Source: Stercorarius parasiticus
Lineage: Eukaryota; Chordata; Aves; Charadriiformes; Stercorariidae
Length of the DNA stretch: 64,000 nucleotides
Direction: 5' to 3'
Assembly: GCA_013396915.1 (NCBI GenBank)
Contig: VWZL01003405.1
Location: forward strand, 124,479 to 188,478
Positions 13,301 to 28,300 of this stretch are shown in pieces. The translations under genes were made by a program, and so were the position numbers. Every line of letters starts with the position of its first letter. The stretch's first letter is position 1. The notes beneath the pieces were generated by a model. It saw only the letters and a list, made by a program, of their open reading frames with translations. It searched no databases and had not been told where the DNA came from.

Positions 13301-16300
13301 ACTTGGCTATAATGCCTGAAGAAGCTTCATTTCACTGACTGGGTGCATACTCTATTTCCAAAGCAATCTAGTGCAAAAGACAACAACAAACACACAATAA
13401 AAAAAATGAAAACATCCCAAAGTTATTCCATCTTTTACTTGCCTCTAGCATGTTACACATATACAGCCTATCATCGTATCAACCATAAATGTTAAAAGAA
13501 GAAAGAGTATTTTTTGACACCATGAAAACACTCACAGGCTACAGAATATTTCTGCAGGCACATAGTATTTACCTTGCTCTCATATCCCAAACCAATATTT
13601 TATTTTTTTTTGCTAGTGCAAAAGAAACAAGAGTAAAAATCTAAAATATGTTTTAACGTACAATCAGAGAGCTTACCAGAAAAACAAACCAATCTTTGTG
13701 TCTCCTTCAAAGACAAGAACTCCTGTAGGTGTTAGTCCCAGGCTGTAATCATTGCCGTCTCGTGCCTGATTGCCACAAAATAAAGATTACGTTCATTTGG
13801 GTGTTCGACCCTTTACCCAAATTACTCCAATGATTAATGTAGCTTATTTTCCCAATGTTACAATTAAACACATATCTGCTTATTTTATACAACAAAACTC
13901 TCGTGTTTCAATGATCTTATGCAATGAATTTTTCTAGTTTGCAACCCTTCAATAAGGCTGACTAAAGTGGAAAATCAAAGTTTCTTGATTTGTCTGTGTA
14001 ATAAGGACCTCCTTGTGGAGTTCTCTAAACTTCCTTCTCCACAGGAGATCTATTTTAACTTGTAGTTTCTCAGCTGGTAGCTGACTGGACCACAGCCAAT
14101 TTTAATTTAATTACTATGATTTTCACATAGCTCTTAGTCTAAACACAAACCACAGTACATATTGACACACCAATCACATATTTAACACAGAGTACATACA
14201 TTCGGACTAAAGTTATACCTTCTAGAAATCTATACTATAAAGTGGAATGTTGAAAAAAAGCCAGATCACATTGTTTCACAGTTTAGATTAGAACAATATT
14301 CCTTCCCCCCTCCACCTTCAAAGCAAAAACAGTGTTGAAAACTGGGACAAAGCAAACATTATCATTTCCAAAGGTCACCATGCTGTGGTTAAACATACCT
14401 TGACTATGTGCATGTCTACACCATACATTTCCAGCCACTTAGCTTTGTTTAAGTAGTTAGTTTCAGCCTGTGCTGGTGTTTGCCCCCTGAAATAAATTTT
14501 TTGCTGTTAGGTACATGCCTGAAGAAGCACACAAAGGAAAAACTGGTACATGATGAAAGAGGAAAAGAAATTCCCGAGAGTCTGTGAAAAAACTAAACGC
14601 TGCTGATGCTTGTTTGCTTTTACGAACATCAAGGTCACTTTTGTAAATTTTAATCTGAAACTGCTGCTGCAAAAATTATTGCATTTCAAGATTCTGCAAC
14701 CTCATTATTGTACACAGATCTTTGGAATGCTTCATTTTTCATATTAAGTCCTCTTACAAAATATGACAGAATCATATTAGAATTATGTTTCTGAACAAGA
14801 CAACAGAAGAAGCGTCAGCAGCATCTTTTTAATACATTCTCTTCACAGAAAAATCAGTGCAAACAGCTGGTTAGCAAGCACTGGAAGATCTAGTACCTGC
14901 ATTCCTTCCACTTCTCAAAAATGGCGAGTTCCATCTCTTCAGTCTGAGTGGGAACAAACCTGAACTCGGACACCAGTTCAGGGACATGTTCAGCAGGATC
15001 ATAGTCTCCAAGTTCAGCTATAAAAGATCAGCATTGTCAAACAATGTTCTCAATAAACACGGTGGATATTAATTTTTTAGCTAATCTAAAACACTAAATT
15101 TATTTTTGTGTTCCCCTTCTCCTCCAGTTCTCCCAATATTTGAAGTGTCACCTTTTTTGACAGGGAAATTATGGACACTGAATGGTTCTGCTGTCTGCAC
15201 AAAAGCTTTGCATTGATTTTTAAAAAGTGCTATTAGTATATTCGTTAACAAGCTTCCTATAAATGGAAGTTAACATCCTTGAAACTTACTTTTTTTCTTT
15301 CTTGCAGAAAGTTCTCAACATTTTTAACACTGAAGTCTTCACTGAGACAACAGCTAAAGTTACAATGGAATTTTGCCCTAAATTATTAAAACAAAATCTC
15401 TGGAAAGTTGTAAAAAGGAAAACCAGTTCTGACACTTTTCATAAAACTATGTGTCCATTCTAATAATCAGTTTCTGGTTTTATGACTATAAATCCCCCTG
15501 TCCTGCTGAAATTACTCTGTGTCAGGGCACAATCATGCAGCTGTTATTTGGTGCTCCCCCTTTCATCTAAGGACATAATAAAGGCCCTAGTGGGTCAGTC
15601 AAATGGCTCACCTAGTCCACTGCTGCATGCTCAACAGGTGCAATAAGAGATGCTATTTAGAGAGCATACTGGAACATACTCGTCAATGGGTGTGTCACAT
15701 CAAAAGGACAACCTCCTTTTCCCACAGATGCTAACAAGCCCAGCTTTTAAAGACTGATGCAGGCCTAAAATGCTGAAACTCACAGTCAGAATTGTCTATA
15801 AAAATGTCCTCATTTTCAGAGTCACTAAGCGCTTGCTCCTTCCACTAATTTCAAGTGGCTTCTTAATGTTCAGCTCATATCTAAAAAATGAGGAATAATG
15901 CTATAACTTGAACCTTGGGTGTCTGATACAGGCCAATAATTGTTGTCTGAAGAAAGAAACTACAAATGTTTATGTAGGAAAAAAATAGTGTTATCTTTGG
16001 GAAGACCTGGAAAAGTCAAATAGATACACACAATATTCCATAGGTACAAAAACTACATATGAACTAAAACCCCGTTTCTTGGAATTCTGAATGCTGGAAG
16101 CATAATAATAGTCTTTTCACCTCCTCCTCCTTTTTTTTTTTTTTTTTTAAAATGCTGACTGAGGAAGTCTGTAGTTCTATAATAATTTACTCCCACTAAA
16201 ACGCCTGCCTCTGTTGAAAGGAATGCTGTCAAAGCCAGCTTAGGTTCCAGCTGATTTAAATAAAAGTACACAGCTGTCAGACAGTAAGATTAAAGCCCTG

Positions 16301-19300
16301 CTACGGGCCTCATTGTGGAGGGAGGAAAGAAAAGACCAGCACAAAAAGCAAAGGATATATGGCCTAATTACATCACTTTGTTTTTCCAAAAACTTATCCA
16401 CTGAACCTGTATCTTAAGGCTCTAACAATGCTAATATTTTTGACTATGGAATGTATTCTAACTGTTTTCCTTCCACACAAAAGAGCAGGTTAAAAAGGCA
16501 GGTACCTTTACAGTTTAATCTCAACTCTCTACACATACACATCATCAGGGCCATTAGTAGTTCCTGCCTGAAGAATAAAGTGTGTTTTGGAAAATGTACC
16601 TGTAGAAGAATTTCAGAGACTTAGTCCTGTTACCTAACTCCTGCAAAGTAAGTGCAACAACACATTGTTTTATAAGATGAATGTTGCGTAGAGAATTTGT
16701 GCAGCTTAAATGCATGGTACATCTCCAAATTCCCTCTTCAAAAAGGACTGTACAACAGCTTCACAGCAAAGGTTCTCTGATTTTTTGTAGACTCAAACTG
16801 GGCTGAATGAGGCCACATAGCTATATCCTCCAAAAAGAACCCAAAAGTCTACTCTAGCAGGCATTTCTAGAACTTCAAGCCTCCCCTCTTTCTATTGGGA
16901 GTTTCCTTGCTTGAAACCACAGAAAACTTCACATTTGTTAACCCTCATGCAAACAACAGAAGACACTGGCCATGAAGACCAGTGATACACAACCTACACA
17001 AGTAACTGAAGGTCAGACCACAGTTCTCAGAGAAGCTGTGGATGCTGGAGTCTCAGCTGGCAGCAAAAATCAAAGACAGCTCTTCAATAAGGGTCTCAGA
17101 TGATCAAGCATAGTGCTGAATAGCTGAGAAAAAATATAGTCTGTCAAATCTTTTGGTTGAAAAAGGATTTGAAATAGCAACAAGTGTAGTTTAACCATAA
17201 ATGCTCAAGTACGAGCATGAGACATGGGGCACTAACGTGTTTCTACAAATAAACTTAAGTCAAAACCTGGGTGGTGTTTATACACAAGACTTTTCAATTG
17301 AGTGCAGAACCAAAGTGATTTTGTATCTGATTTGTACAATGAACAAAACACATGGCAGAAACTGCATGATGAAAACAACTGAACTGCGTTACTGCATCAA
17401 AGCAATTCAGGAAGACTGCAGGCCTCGCGTCTTGTGTGAAAGTAAACAGGTTTGCACACAAGCACCTGAGAAAACAAGTTTAGGGCAAAGCTGTTTATAT
17501 TTAGAACCTCCTTGTTGTGTTTCCCTGAGGAATCAAGTGATTTTCTACATCCACTTTCAGCAAAATTACAGGCAGAAAGAGCTGTGTTTCACATTGGATC
17601 ACTAATGTCTGGGCAGAATCTGTTTTCTGGACATAACAAGGACAGACTAAAAGAGGTAATAAGAGCCTACACAAAGCTGTTCAGGCAACTTCATCCTTCC
17701 CACCTACTCACCTTGCATGTTATAAGCTGCCAACTGGACGGCTGTGTCAAAAGGACATTCCAGTCTGCCATAAGAGAAACACCTTGTTAAAACCTTAGCT
17801 GACACTATTTAGTAGACAATTCATGTACCCAACAGTGAGAAACTGCAAATGTTTGAGATAAGAAGTGACAAGGATTAGTAGATTTTCAGCAAATTAACAA
17901 GAGATAAGCACTACATTATTTAAGCATTCCTCTGCTGCTACTCATGCACACAAAAGTATTATTTTAGAGAAAAAATAACATTGTCACTTAGCAAAACTTA
18001 TTAATTACCCAAATATAAGTTTAATAAATCCTGTGCTAAACACACTGTAATTGTTTAAAAGACTGTTTATTGGGAATACTTACTTTCCACTAAGAATATC
18101 CAGTTTTAGCTGCAGAACAAATAAATACCTGCAGGATTAAATAAGAAAGGTCATTGATTAATAGTTCTAATGCGTTACTCAGCCAAGAGGAGGAAGGTAG
18201 ACCCTGACAAATACAAACATTTTCTACTTTTTACATGGGTTTTCAAGACTGAAGAAACTGCATTGTGATCTTTGAAGGCTTTATCAGTTGGGTTTGTAGG
18301 CTTTGCATGCATTTCAAACTAGGTAAACCCAAAACTAGTTGTTGTCATTAAGTTGAACTACAGTGCTGCATGGAAAAAGAAACAGGATACCTAAGTCTCA
18401 TTTATTCTCTTCTGATCCTACTTAGGCAAAGAACAACTTGCACCTTCTGTGTTTTCATTATTCATAGACATAGCGATCTCATAAGAGAATGAATATTTCC
18501 AAGTCCCTCAAAAATAAATGTTCCTAATATGGATTGCTTAGTTTAACCCAGAAAGCTGACTGCAAAGTGACAAAAAACTAAACAGTAGGCTGCAGCCTTT
18601 TCAACTTGTTTACTGTTCAGAGCCAGCTTTCCTTCACTGCCTTGCTTATTCAGTGCTCTTCATGCTTAGAAATTGGGCAAATATTGAATACAAAGCTCCT
18701 ATCCTTTTACTGTGCAACGCCAATCCTTCCGATCCAATACCCACAAAGAGTAGCCCTCTTGCTCTGCTATGGTACACAGCTTTCTTTTAACAAGAGAAGA
18801 AGTCGTCTCATCAACTAAAATGCTGGCATCCGCGATGGCATCTAGTCTGAATCCTACTATGGATGAGCAGAAGCCTTACATACAAAGCCAAAGACAATGC
18901 TTCTGTTTCAACGTGTGCCTATGTCTCCTCATACTCACACACATAGACACAAAACAGATGCAGGCATTTTACCTACAGGTCCCTTGGAAATCCACAAATA
19001 CTCTGGCAAACCATCTATTATCCAAAGCCTTTTGAACACTGGCCCCTACATGGGGAATAAATTTGTTTAGTACTTACCCTAGATACCAAAAGAATGAGCA
19101 GAGGCCTCCAGTGTACAGTGGGTGTGACCAGCCCATGCTTATCAGCCACACAACACTTGCAAAGAATTCAAGCATACTTCCCGTGCTTAGGCTGTGTTAC
19201 ATGACCTCTGACTGGTGGCATCTGATGGGAAGCTGGCAGAAAATGTGAGCAAGCTGCACCTATGGAAGCTGAAAAGGGGCTTCCCCAGGTGTTCTGCTGC

Positions 19301-22300
19301 ACCAAGAAAAGGTGGAAGCCTCAGAAAGCCCCTGCTAGTGACACCTATAACCCATAGCAGAGCTCCCCTTCTCACTACTTCCTTAAAACATAAAATTGTC
19401 TCAAGACAGAAGAAAGACTTGCTGCTCTCCTGTTCCGGGGGATTAGCTAAGCAGACAGACAGGGTTTAAAAGCCCTCAGGTTTTGGGTCTGCCATGCTAA
19501 AACCTGTATAGCAAGGTCTGACTGGCAGAACTCAGTCAGGATGGATGAAAATGTTTCATAATGGTAGATACAGATGTAGGTCTGAATTATGCTTGTGGTT
19601 ACTATTTTTAAAGACAGTTAAATGTTTATTCAGAAACTTGAATGGGGAGGTAAAACATTCTTCCCAGATCAGCAGGAAAGCATTAAAGAAGAGCAGTTAT
19701 AACATTATGTTAACACATGTATGTATGAAGCTGCACAGGGTACATATGGCTGTAAGGAGTAATGCTACTGTAATCTTCCTGGTAGCACTCCCAGGGATTT
19801 GGCTAAAGTGCAGATCTAAGATCCACACAGCATAAACCTGAAAAACAAACAAATGCACTTCATGCTCTTACAAATGGCTGAGGGTATGAGGCACCTACAG
19901 CTATCAAGAAAACATGACGACTTCATTTTCTCTCCAAAACATATCATCAGCAGAGGTGACAACGCAAAGAAACGTTGCCTTTTACAACAGATTTATATTA
20001 CTGACAGATGGTGGGTTGTGTTCTCTTTCAAAGCACCCCAAGTATGTCTCAGTCCAACATCAAATGCAGCATTATGAACGGATTTGTGAACTGCTTTAAT
20101 CAAGAGAAACTGCTGCTCACCTGATACTACAATCCTACACATGCACTACTGTCGACTCACATCTCAGCATGGTAGTAAAATACTATTTTCCCTTTGCATA
20201 AGCTCTGCAAAGACCGCAGAAGTAATGAAACGTTCACTGAACTTATTTTTGCCAAAGAGAAGCTCTAACTTGCAATTCAACGCTTTTCTGCTGAAAGAGA
20301 CAGGATGACTGCATACGGTTGAAGCTAAATGCAGCTTAAGAAGAATTAAGAAAGAGGAATGATGTCTGTTCTCCTCAGTAAAAACCTCTATCCATTGTGT
20401 ATAAGTGACTCACATCAGTTGCCAGAATTGCCTATTGAAAAATGGTGCATCAAGTAATATAGAAAATATATAGATCTCTATATTAGAGCTCATTTATTTA
20501 ATGAGAGCTACATCAGAAACATTTACAAAAAGCCAAGTAAGCAAACACCTCTAAGGAATTCTCCAAAACATCATACAACTGTTCAAATGAATACCACAAA
20601 AACACCTTCCTGGCCTTATTTGGATACCTCATTCTCACACAAAATCCCCCTTACCTTGTCAGCTCTTCACGTAGGTTGTTGGGCTCTGATGAGTAAAACT
20701 TTACACGAAAATGCAGACAATACGGTGGGCCAACTGCAAAGTAGAATTCATTCAAGACAGCAGTAACAGTTATTGGATGAGACAGTTATTTTTTTATTAC
20801 ACAGAATCACATCATAAAACTTGACTGAAATTGTCTCTGTCCTACCACAGGGTCTTAAGGCAGGAGTTCCTTTGTGACAGGGAAATGCATGAAAAGCATC
20901 AGGGTGAAAGGACACTTAAATAAACGCACAAAATAGTTTTATATGTTACAAGTCAATCCAACAGTCATATCACATTAAGTTGATTTGTCTTGCCATGAAC
21001 AAACAAATCTAGGTTAATCCCTATATATAAGGACTCTATCCATCACCAAGAATGCCGTGCATCTTGGCTCTGCAGTTGACCAAACCGCTAGGCACTCTGT
21101 TGGTCTCTGTAACGCATTTCCAGGGCTCTGAGAAATACCCACTGCTAACAACTCGGGCCACTTTAATTCCACATAAGTTTAGACATATTTCAGCAGGATT
21201 TAACAGACCCTTCTGTGAAAGAATCATCTTTTCTGGAAGGCAAAGAGTTAATTCAGCAAAAGGATGGATTAACAGTTCTTTAAAAATGTGCAGCACTCTG
21301 CTGAACCTTGCATCTGACAGGAGGAATTTTCTCTCTCTCAGTGCTTCCAAAACCTCTGTTGTATTAACACAGCACCACAAATCCCTGAAGACTTCCCACA
21401 GCAGAGGGCAAGGAAGCTGCTGAACAAAAATCAGCTGATGTCACAGCTTACCCAAGGACGCACCACTGAAACAACCAGGCCACATTAAACCCTTGTGCAG
21501 AAGGTAAGGACTTGGTGGACCGAACATAGATTTGGGCAACCAGGACTGCCCCAAGGGATAGAGCATCCGAGACAAGTTTTTTCTATAGTCAGGATAACAA
21601 TCTATAACACTAAAGCGTCTTCAGCTACCTTGACTCCATTTAAGCGATAATTAATGAGCCTCTAACATGTTTAATTAAGGACATTAAAGTAATATGAGCT
21701 ACAGAGGGAAGTGGTCATTAAACAATCAGCAGCACCATGCCAGGTTTTTTGTCACCAGGTCTTGTCACCCCTCATAGGACACTGCCCCCCACCACCCATT
21801 TCAACTCTGTGCCTCCTGTATGTTCATATGAGATCCCAAGAGAAAAGGGAAAGCACACTTACTTTTAACTTGCTTTTTAATGCTTTTTGTGTTGTCCAAC
21901 CAATGCTGAAAAATAAATTACTTTCATTGAATTATCAATAAAGAAATCTCACAGAAAGAACAAAAAAGGAAAAAAACCAACCCACCCTATTCATTAGTGA
22001 AGACCATCTTGGAATAACAAGTAGTTTGTTAAAACAATCTAATCCAAACCTTTTACAATTCACAGCTCTCAGTGCTCAAAGATCCTTTCATCTCAAAGTT
22101 TGTAATGCAAAAATGTCAGTTTTGAACAACAGAAATATCCTGTAGTACCTTATTTAAAGTCAATCTTCAAGAAAGCATTATCTACTTTAAAAAACAAAAA
22201 AACACAACATACTGACAAGCCACTTCAATTACTAAAATTTTCATCCTGTCGAACCAAACAAACACTTAATTCACACATTAGTAGGTCAGTCAGTGACAAC

Positions 22301-25300
22301 ATGCCAGAGAGGCACAAATCATAGCTGGAGACTCTGGCACTCAGCTGTTTGTGATGCTCACTTGGGGTGGAAAGGAGAGAAAAATAAATATTGTTGGCTT
22401 TCAGGCATTTTATTTAGATGACTCAAGTGCAGTAACAGCAATGGTGTCTATGCCTGAACATAAGGGTCAGCTCTACCTAATTCTCCAAAATCTATTCACA
22501 GGTGACATTTTAGCAACTGTCACATGGGAGGACAGAAGTTACTACCTACTAATGCTAATTATAAGCCATATGTTAGACATGAAGCCAAAATAATGGCTTC
22601 ACTTATACTGTGCACAACAACATGTGAAAAATAAGCTATAGATGGCGGGCTGAAAGAAACATCTACACATATACGCTATGCTTCCTAAAAATAATTGCCT
22701 ATACTCATACTGATGAAGAGTTTATACCAGAAATTAAAGATAAAGCTGTAAAGCTAACATGCAGCTAGCGGTAGAGACCTAATTCCAAGTGCTGTGTATA
22801 CTGAATAGCTCCCTCCTCCAAAGGAGGTGACTCAGTTAAACAGTAAACACGGCGCCCTATTCAACATAATTGCATTGACTCAACAGCCAGAGTAAACTGC
22901 CTAGCATGCCATGCCCGGCATGGTTCACAGCACCCAGGTAACACCACCTCATTTCATCAATCCCAAATGTTACCTCACAACTAATACAGATAAATTATAT
23001 CCTCAGCAACACTCCTTTCGTTAAACTACGTGCCACAAAGTTCACAGTGGGCCCCACGGAAGGCAGAAAAGCAACCAAGGGTATGAGAAAGAACCGGTAT
23101 TTTCAGGTTGCAATGCCAAGTGCAAACACATTCCTGTCTTTAGAGCAGCCCTGCCTTCTGCAGAGAGTATGTGAAGTCAGCTTCTAATACAGCCAGGGCA
23201 TGCAGTGATCAATACATTAGCTATAGATCAGAACAACCGAAGCATCTACTGCTGCCGTGCACGCAGCTAAAAATGCTGTCATTACGTCCTAAAACAAAGT
23301 AGCTACAGAAAGCTGTTTGAAATGTATCTAATATATATTTTTTTAAATAAAATAGGAAGCTTAAGGAAGAATGAAGCAAATATTTATGTCAACTTTGCTT
23401 ACACTACCAGAAAAATGGAGTTGAGCAATTCCTTTTTTTTTTTTTGCTTCTTTAAGAAAATTATATAAGCTCTCTTCCTATTCCATAAACTCACTTCGGG
23501 GAAGAGACAATTTACTTACTCCTTTCTCCACCAAAAATATATAAACTACCTACTTGGCGGCTTGCAGGTGATTTAGATACAGCAATGGCAAAGAGAGACG
23601 TTTCTAGACTCCAGGACTGGCTGTGCACGCCTGTTTCATCTCCCTCCTATTTTCTCTCATCTCCTCCACATTCCATGTGAAGGCAACCGAGAGGCCTGCA
23701 ACAGGCACTGATAGCGTTTTACTCTGCTCGGCTCTAACCACCGCAGCCTACAGGAGCCCCGTCTGAATGGTGAGGATGTGTGTGGAAGAAGGGAAACAGA
23801 ACTGCTTTTAAATGGAGAGGGAAAAATAAAACAAAACACAAAAAAACCCCAAAAGCATGGACACATACAGACATCAGGAAACTTAAGATACAGTCCAAGT
23901 GATTAAAATGGAATTCAAGTGGACCTGGCAAGAAGTTTACATTTTGATGAGAGTTTGCTCAGCACAGTCTACTGCTGAAATCCAGAGATAAAATTTGCTA
24001 AACAAAATGCAATATGAAGAACAGACTGCATGGAGTACTGGAAGTCCTTACTAAACAGTTTGCTGCTCTAGAAATTAAAAAAAAACCCAACAAACCAAAC
24101 CACACAAAAAACACAAAACCCCACCAACATTTCAAGAAGGTATGGTAAACAAGGGGTTTTTAGTAGAACAGTGAGGCTATACGTGGTCCCATGCCTTATG
24201 GAATTAATGGGTGCATACTTAGTGCAATGCTATACAAACAATTTTCAGCATTACGCACTACATTAGATAAAACTGGCAGACTAACAAACTGATGTGTTGT
24301 ACAATTCCATTCGTAAGATCAAGGTTTTGATGTTTGCAACCTGTTAGGATTAGAAATTTGCCACATGTTAAGTGTTCAATGCCTCCTTACTAGAAACATC
24401 TCTCCAGCATTGCTAGAGGGAAAGCCAAACAACCCAACAGCAATCTTTATCTTTTGTGTCACTGGACATGCTGTGCTGTTCATTGTCAGCCTGAATCAAA
24501 GTTACTCAAATTAACAAAAGCCTGTTCCCTTGGCTGCCAGACCAAGCCTGATCTACGTATGGTGGACAATCTTGCAAATAACTCCTTTTGCCATCTCCTG
24601 CCCCTTACTTGGAGGTGGTGGTGGGGAAATACATCCCTAACAATCAAACTAGCAATGAACACAGAAAACACATGAAAATGACAGTTCTTCCACTTCACAA
24701 ATTATTTCAAGAACTTCTTTAAAGAAGCTAGCATCTGAATCCTAAAATCCAAAATGTCAGGGAAAGTTTGTATTATCTGGGTTCCCCCCACTGCCCAGCA
24801 CATCATAAACTCAAACACCTAAGTACTAATCCCTTCAGCAGCTCAGAAGAAGAAAAAAAACCTGCCCTTCAGTTATTCAATATGAATCTAGTGAAAACTC
24901 ATTTCTGGTTAAAACCAGTGGACAATTTCTCAAATCTCTTTTTAACTACACGTTGCTAGTTTGTCACTTCTTGTATCACCAGGTGCAACTAGCCAGTAAG
25001 GCAATATACTTAGATTCAAATTTGGTAGCGGAAAAATTATCTCCTTCAGAGCCAGCAGACAATTCTGTCCACAGTAAGGGACTGGATTCTAACACTGTTT
25101 ATTTAACAGGTCTCCTGAATAATCTTTGACAAGTCACTTGATTAGTCTCTGTCTTTGTTTCCAGATGCAGATTGTGTTTCTGCTAGAATGTGCCAGCTCC
25201 TCTTTGCAAGAACGGCGGCCGTCACAACAGTTCTTCATTTCTTAAAGCAATTGTCTCTGGCTGTTACGTTCAGCTCTTGCAGCAAAATGCAGTCTTTTCT

Positions 25301-28300
25301 GCTTCTTTATACAGAGCATATCATTAAAGTTCAGTTTAAACAGATTGTTATCTCTGCTCTGCCTTTTTTCAGTCACACATAGTTAAGAAAAGGAAGCAAA
25401 CTAAGTTTGAAATCAAAATTACTTGTACCTAACTAGATTGTTCAGTATCAAATATTCAGGTGCTGTCTGGACTGGAAGTAACAATTTGCTGGACAAAAGC
25501 AAGCCATGAGCCATTGCTGAAGCAGAAAAAAATTAACTCTTATTTCCCCAAGATGAAATGACATTATTTGCTAACAGTAAGAGAAAAAAGTTTACCATAC
25601 AGATAGTTTCACCAGTTATAACTAACCCACTGTGAACTCCTATGAGATCCCAGAGACACATGGAAATACTTCAGAAGCCACATGACAGAAACTGAGTTAG
25701 GACGCCTAAAACATACAGATTTTTTTTTTCCTGAAGCAAAAAAAAAATGCAGTGGAATCATTCACTATCAATATTCAACATCCTAGACTGCACATGCTTA
25801 ACACAGCAAATGTGATGTTTATAAATGTAAAATGGTATACAATGGGCTGGTTTCTAATTTCTGTTGGTAGGAGGTCTGCATGGTTCTGAATGGCATCCCT
25901 CTGTTAGCGTCACAATCTTTCTCCTCCTTAGTGTTCAATGTCTGTTCTGCAAAAGGTTTAAAACCACTTTCACCACTGGAAACTGCAGCCCAGCAGCAGC
26001 TAATCCCACTAGTCATGAAGTTCGCTTCAGATGCTGAATGCAAATTATTTTCTCAGAAGAGAATGTTCTCTACAATTTCAAGCTAAGCATAAAACTCTAT
26101 CGCAATAATTTTGAAAAGAAGCCATCAGGTTATAAGTGTGCTTTAGGGTGGACAACACTGTGTCCAAAGCTGTCGGCTTCTTTCAAAGATTCAATTTTGG
26201 GGATTTTTTTGCTGTACAAAGCTGTAACAATTAAGATGTCACCTACAAATTGTTCTGAACATAAACCCTCACAATTCAGGTATTCAGCTCAGAAGCAACT
26301 GTCTGTGCTTCCACTCTGCCATCCTAATCATGAAATAATTCTGAAGTGGACTTGAAACACAGAAACAATGAGGTCCTACAATTAACGAATAAGATTGATA
26401 TACACAGTATGAAAACTCAGATCTCCTTCTACCTGGGGTGTTGGGATACGTGAATACAGGTTAAGTTACAGGGCTGCAGGACAGAGACAAAAAAATCCAC
26501 TCCTTGTCTAACACCTCACTTAACTTGGCACTATCCTTGTGGGAAGGATTAAGTACTTGTCCATTAGAAGTATCTATATAAAACTGCACAGCCCACAAGC
26601 GAAAGAACCATGGTTGCTTCTGACAAACAATGCCCTGCCTCTGTTTTCATAAGCAGTTAGACTCAGCCTTGCAAGAATCCTCTACTCAAACTGTCTGGTA
26701 CATACAAACACACCTATATCCTCCCAAACATTTCCAGTTGCAGCGCTGAGTCACAACCAATTTGAGCAAATCAAAGGTATACCCCCCCCTTGCCAAGATT
26801 ATTTCCCAGGCAGACATTAACAAGATGACTTTTGCTGATGAGAAAGTTGATGGCATTGGCAAAGGAAAACTTTCTCCGCTCTGCAGAACAACGAAGGGCC
26901 AAGGACACACACTAGTTTTGCCCCTTCCTCTCTGCATCAGCAGCATCAAGAATTTCTACGCAACGCTCCAGGCTCTGGGGTCGTACTGGATCAGCCTGCC
27001 TATTGACAACAGAAGGTGTGACAGGAATAAGTGAAAGACAAGAAAGGAAGAGAAAACAGCACTGTCATATGTTCAGAGTGATCGAGGTGGAATTAAACTT
27101 GGGGTCACATATTAACACACCACAGAGCTTCTGCACAAAACTTAACTTAAAAAAGGCAGCTTTCATATAGCATTTTTGTCATTATTAGAATTTAACTTTT
27201 AGACTATTGCTTGGAAAAAAAAAAAAGAGCACTGCTACTTACCGCCACTTGTGCGGAATCCATGAACCTTAATCCAAAGTAGTCGCTTTCTATAAGGTCC
27301 AGATGATACATGATCTGTTCAAACAGGAGCTGGCCTTTGGCTTTTTTCTGGAAATATAAAAGGATTTAGTACTTAGCAGGTAGATTTATTGTAGCATCTA
27401 CTTTCTTCTAGGCATACTTTATATTGTAATTCTGAACGTAAGAGAATCCCAAAGTTAAACTCCTGAAAATATAATGTGGAAATTATTTTTTTTCTTTCAT
27501 ATTTTTGATGTCTGTTTTTCTGGAAGGCAAATGTACACCCCACAAGAAGGACACAACATCCTTAAAGGACTTGCATAATCTCCTTTTTTGGAAAACGTCA
27601 ACACTGACTTGCACAAGACCAAGAGTGTTAAAATGTCATTTTATCATCGTCCCTTTTAGGCTTTCCTTACTCACTGAAGTTCAATAGAACTGGAAGCACA
27701 GCTAGAACAATTGCAATGACTAATGCACTGGAAAATTTTCAGAGCAAAGTACAGTAAATTGCTTAAGAATTTACTACTGCTTGATATCGAGGCAATTCAC
27801 CAGTTTTGAAGCAGGTAGCAAAGTATATTGAATTATAGCATTCCATTAGCAAGTGCTTTTTAAAACACACAGGAAATAGTCTGGGACAAGCAACTTTAAC
27901 AAATAGTACTTAGATAATGCATTTACAAAAGTGAGTTTGTAAAACTCACTTGTAGGTGCAAAAAGCCACTGCATATGCTCATACATAATTTATGAAAAAA
28001 CTTAGCTTTAGCCCCAAGTAAACATCTTTACAGTGATGATCTAAAAAATTAAACAGTTGTTTTTGAAGAGAAGGCATGTAAATAGCACTGGGCAGCTTCT
28101 ACTCAACATACATTTTTCATGCTATGAACTCCTTTATAGTAATACACTGAAAAAAAAGCTTATCAGTAATACCTGAGATGCCTAAATGTAATAAAATACA
28201 TTAATAAATTAGTAGGTCAAAATACAAGTCACAGTGTTGAAAAGAAATATTTTCAAATGCAAAGAAATGCAGAAAGGATTTATGCTTCCTCTGCAAGCAA

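Larger units (their letters stand above)
6840..21862 (-). other. EPB41L5 introns between exons 4 and 15, nothing else recognised
   Basis: Between the listed exons the DNA is AT-rich and unremarkable. It includes an AT-only palindromic patch near 7410-7455, a pyrimidine run with T tract at 16124-16149 (a polypyrimidine stretch not beside any exon), and several poly-A and poly-T runs. No RNA gene or intact mobile element was seen. Confidence 0.5.

Noticed and set aside
22896..22925. Palindrome CATGCCCGGCATG
   Set aside because: Short, isolated and without context; expected by chance in a 64-kb window.
26762..27034. 90-codon plus-strand frame with lysine-rich sequence
   Set aside because: No domain, no splice or promoter support, antisense inside EPB41L5 intron 3.
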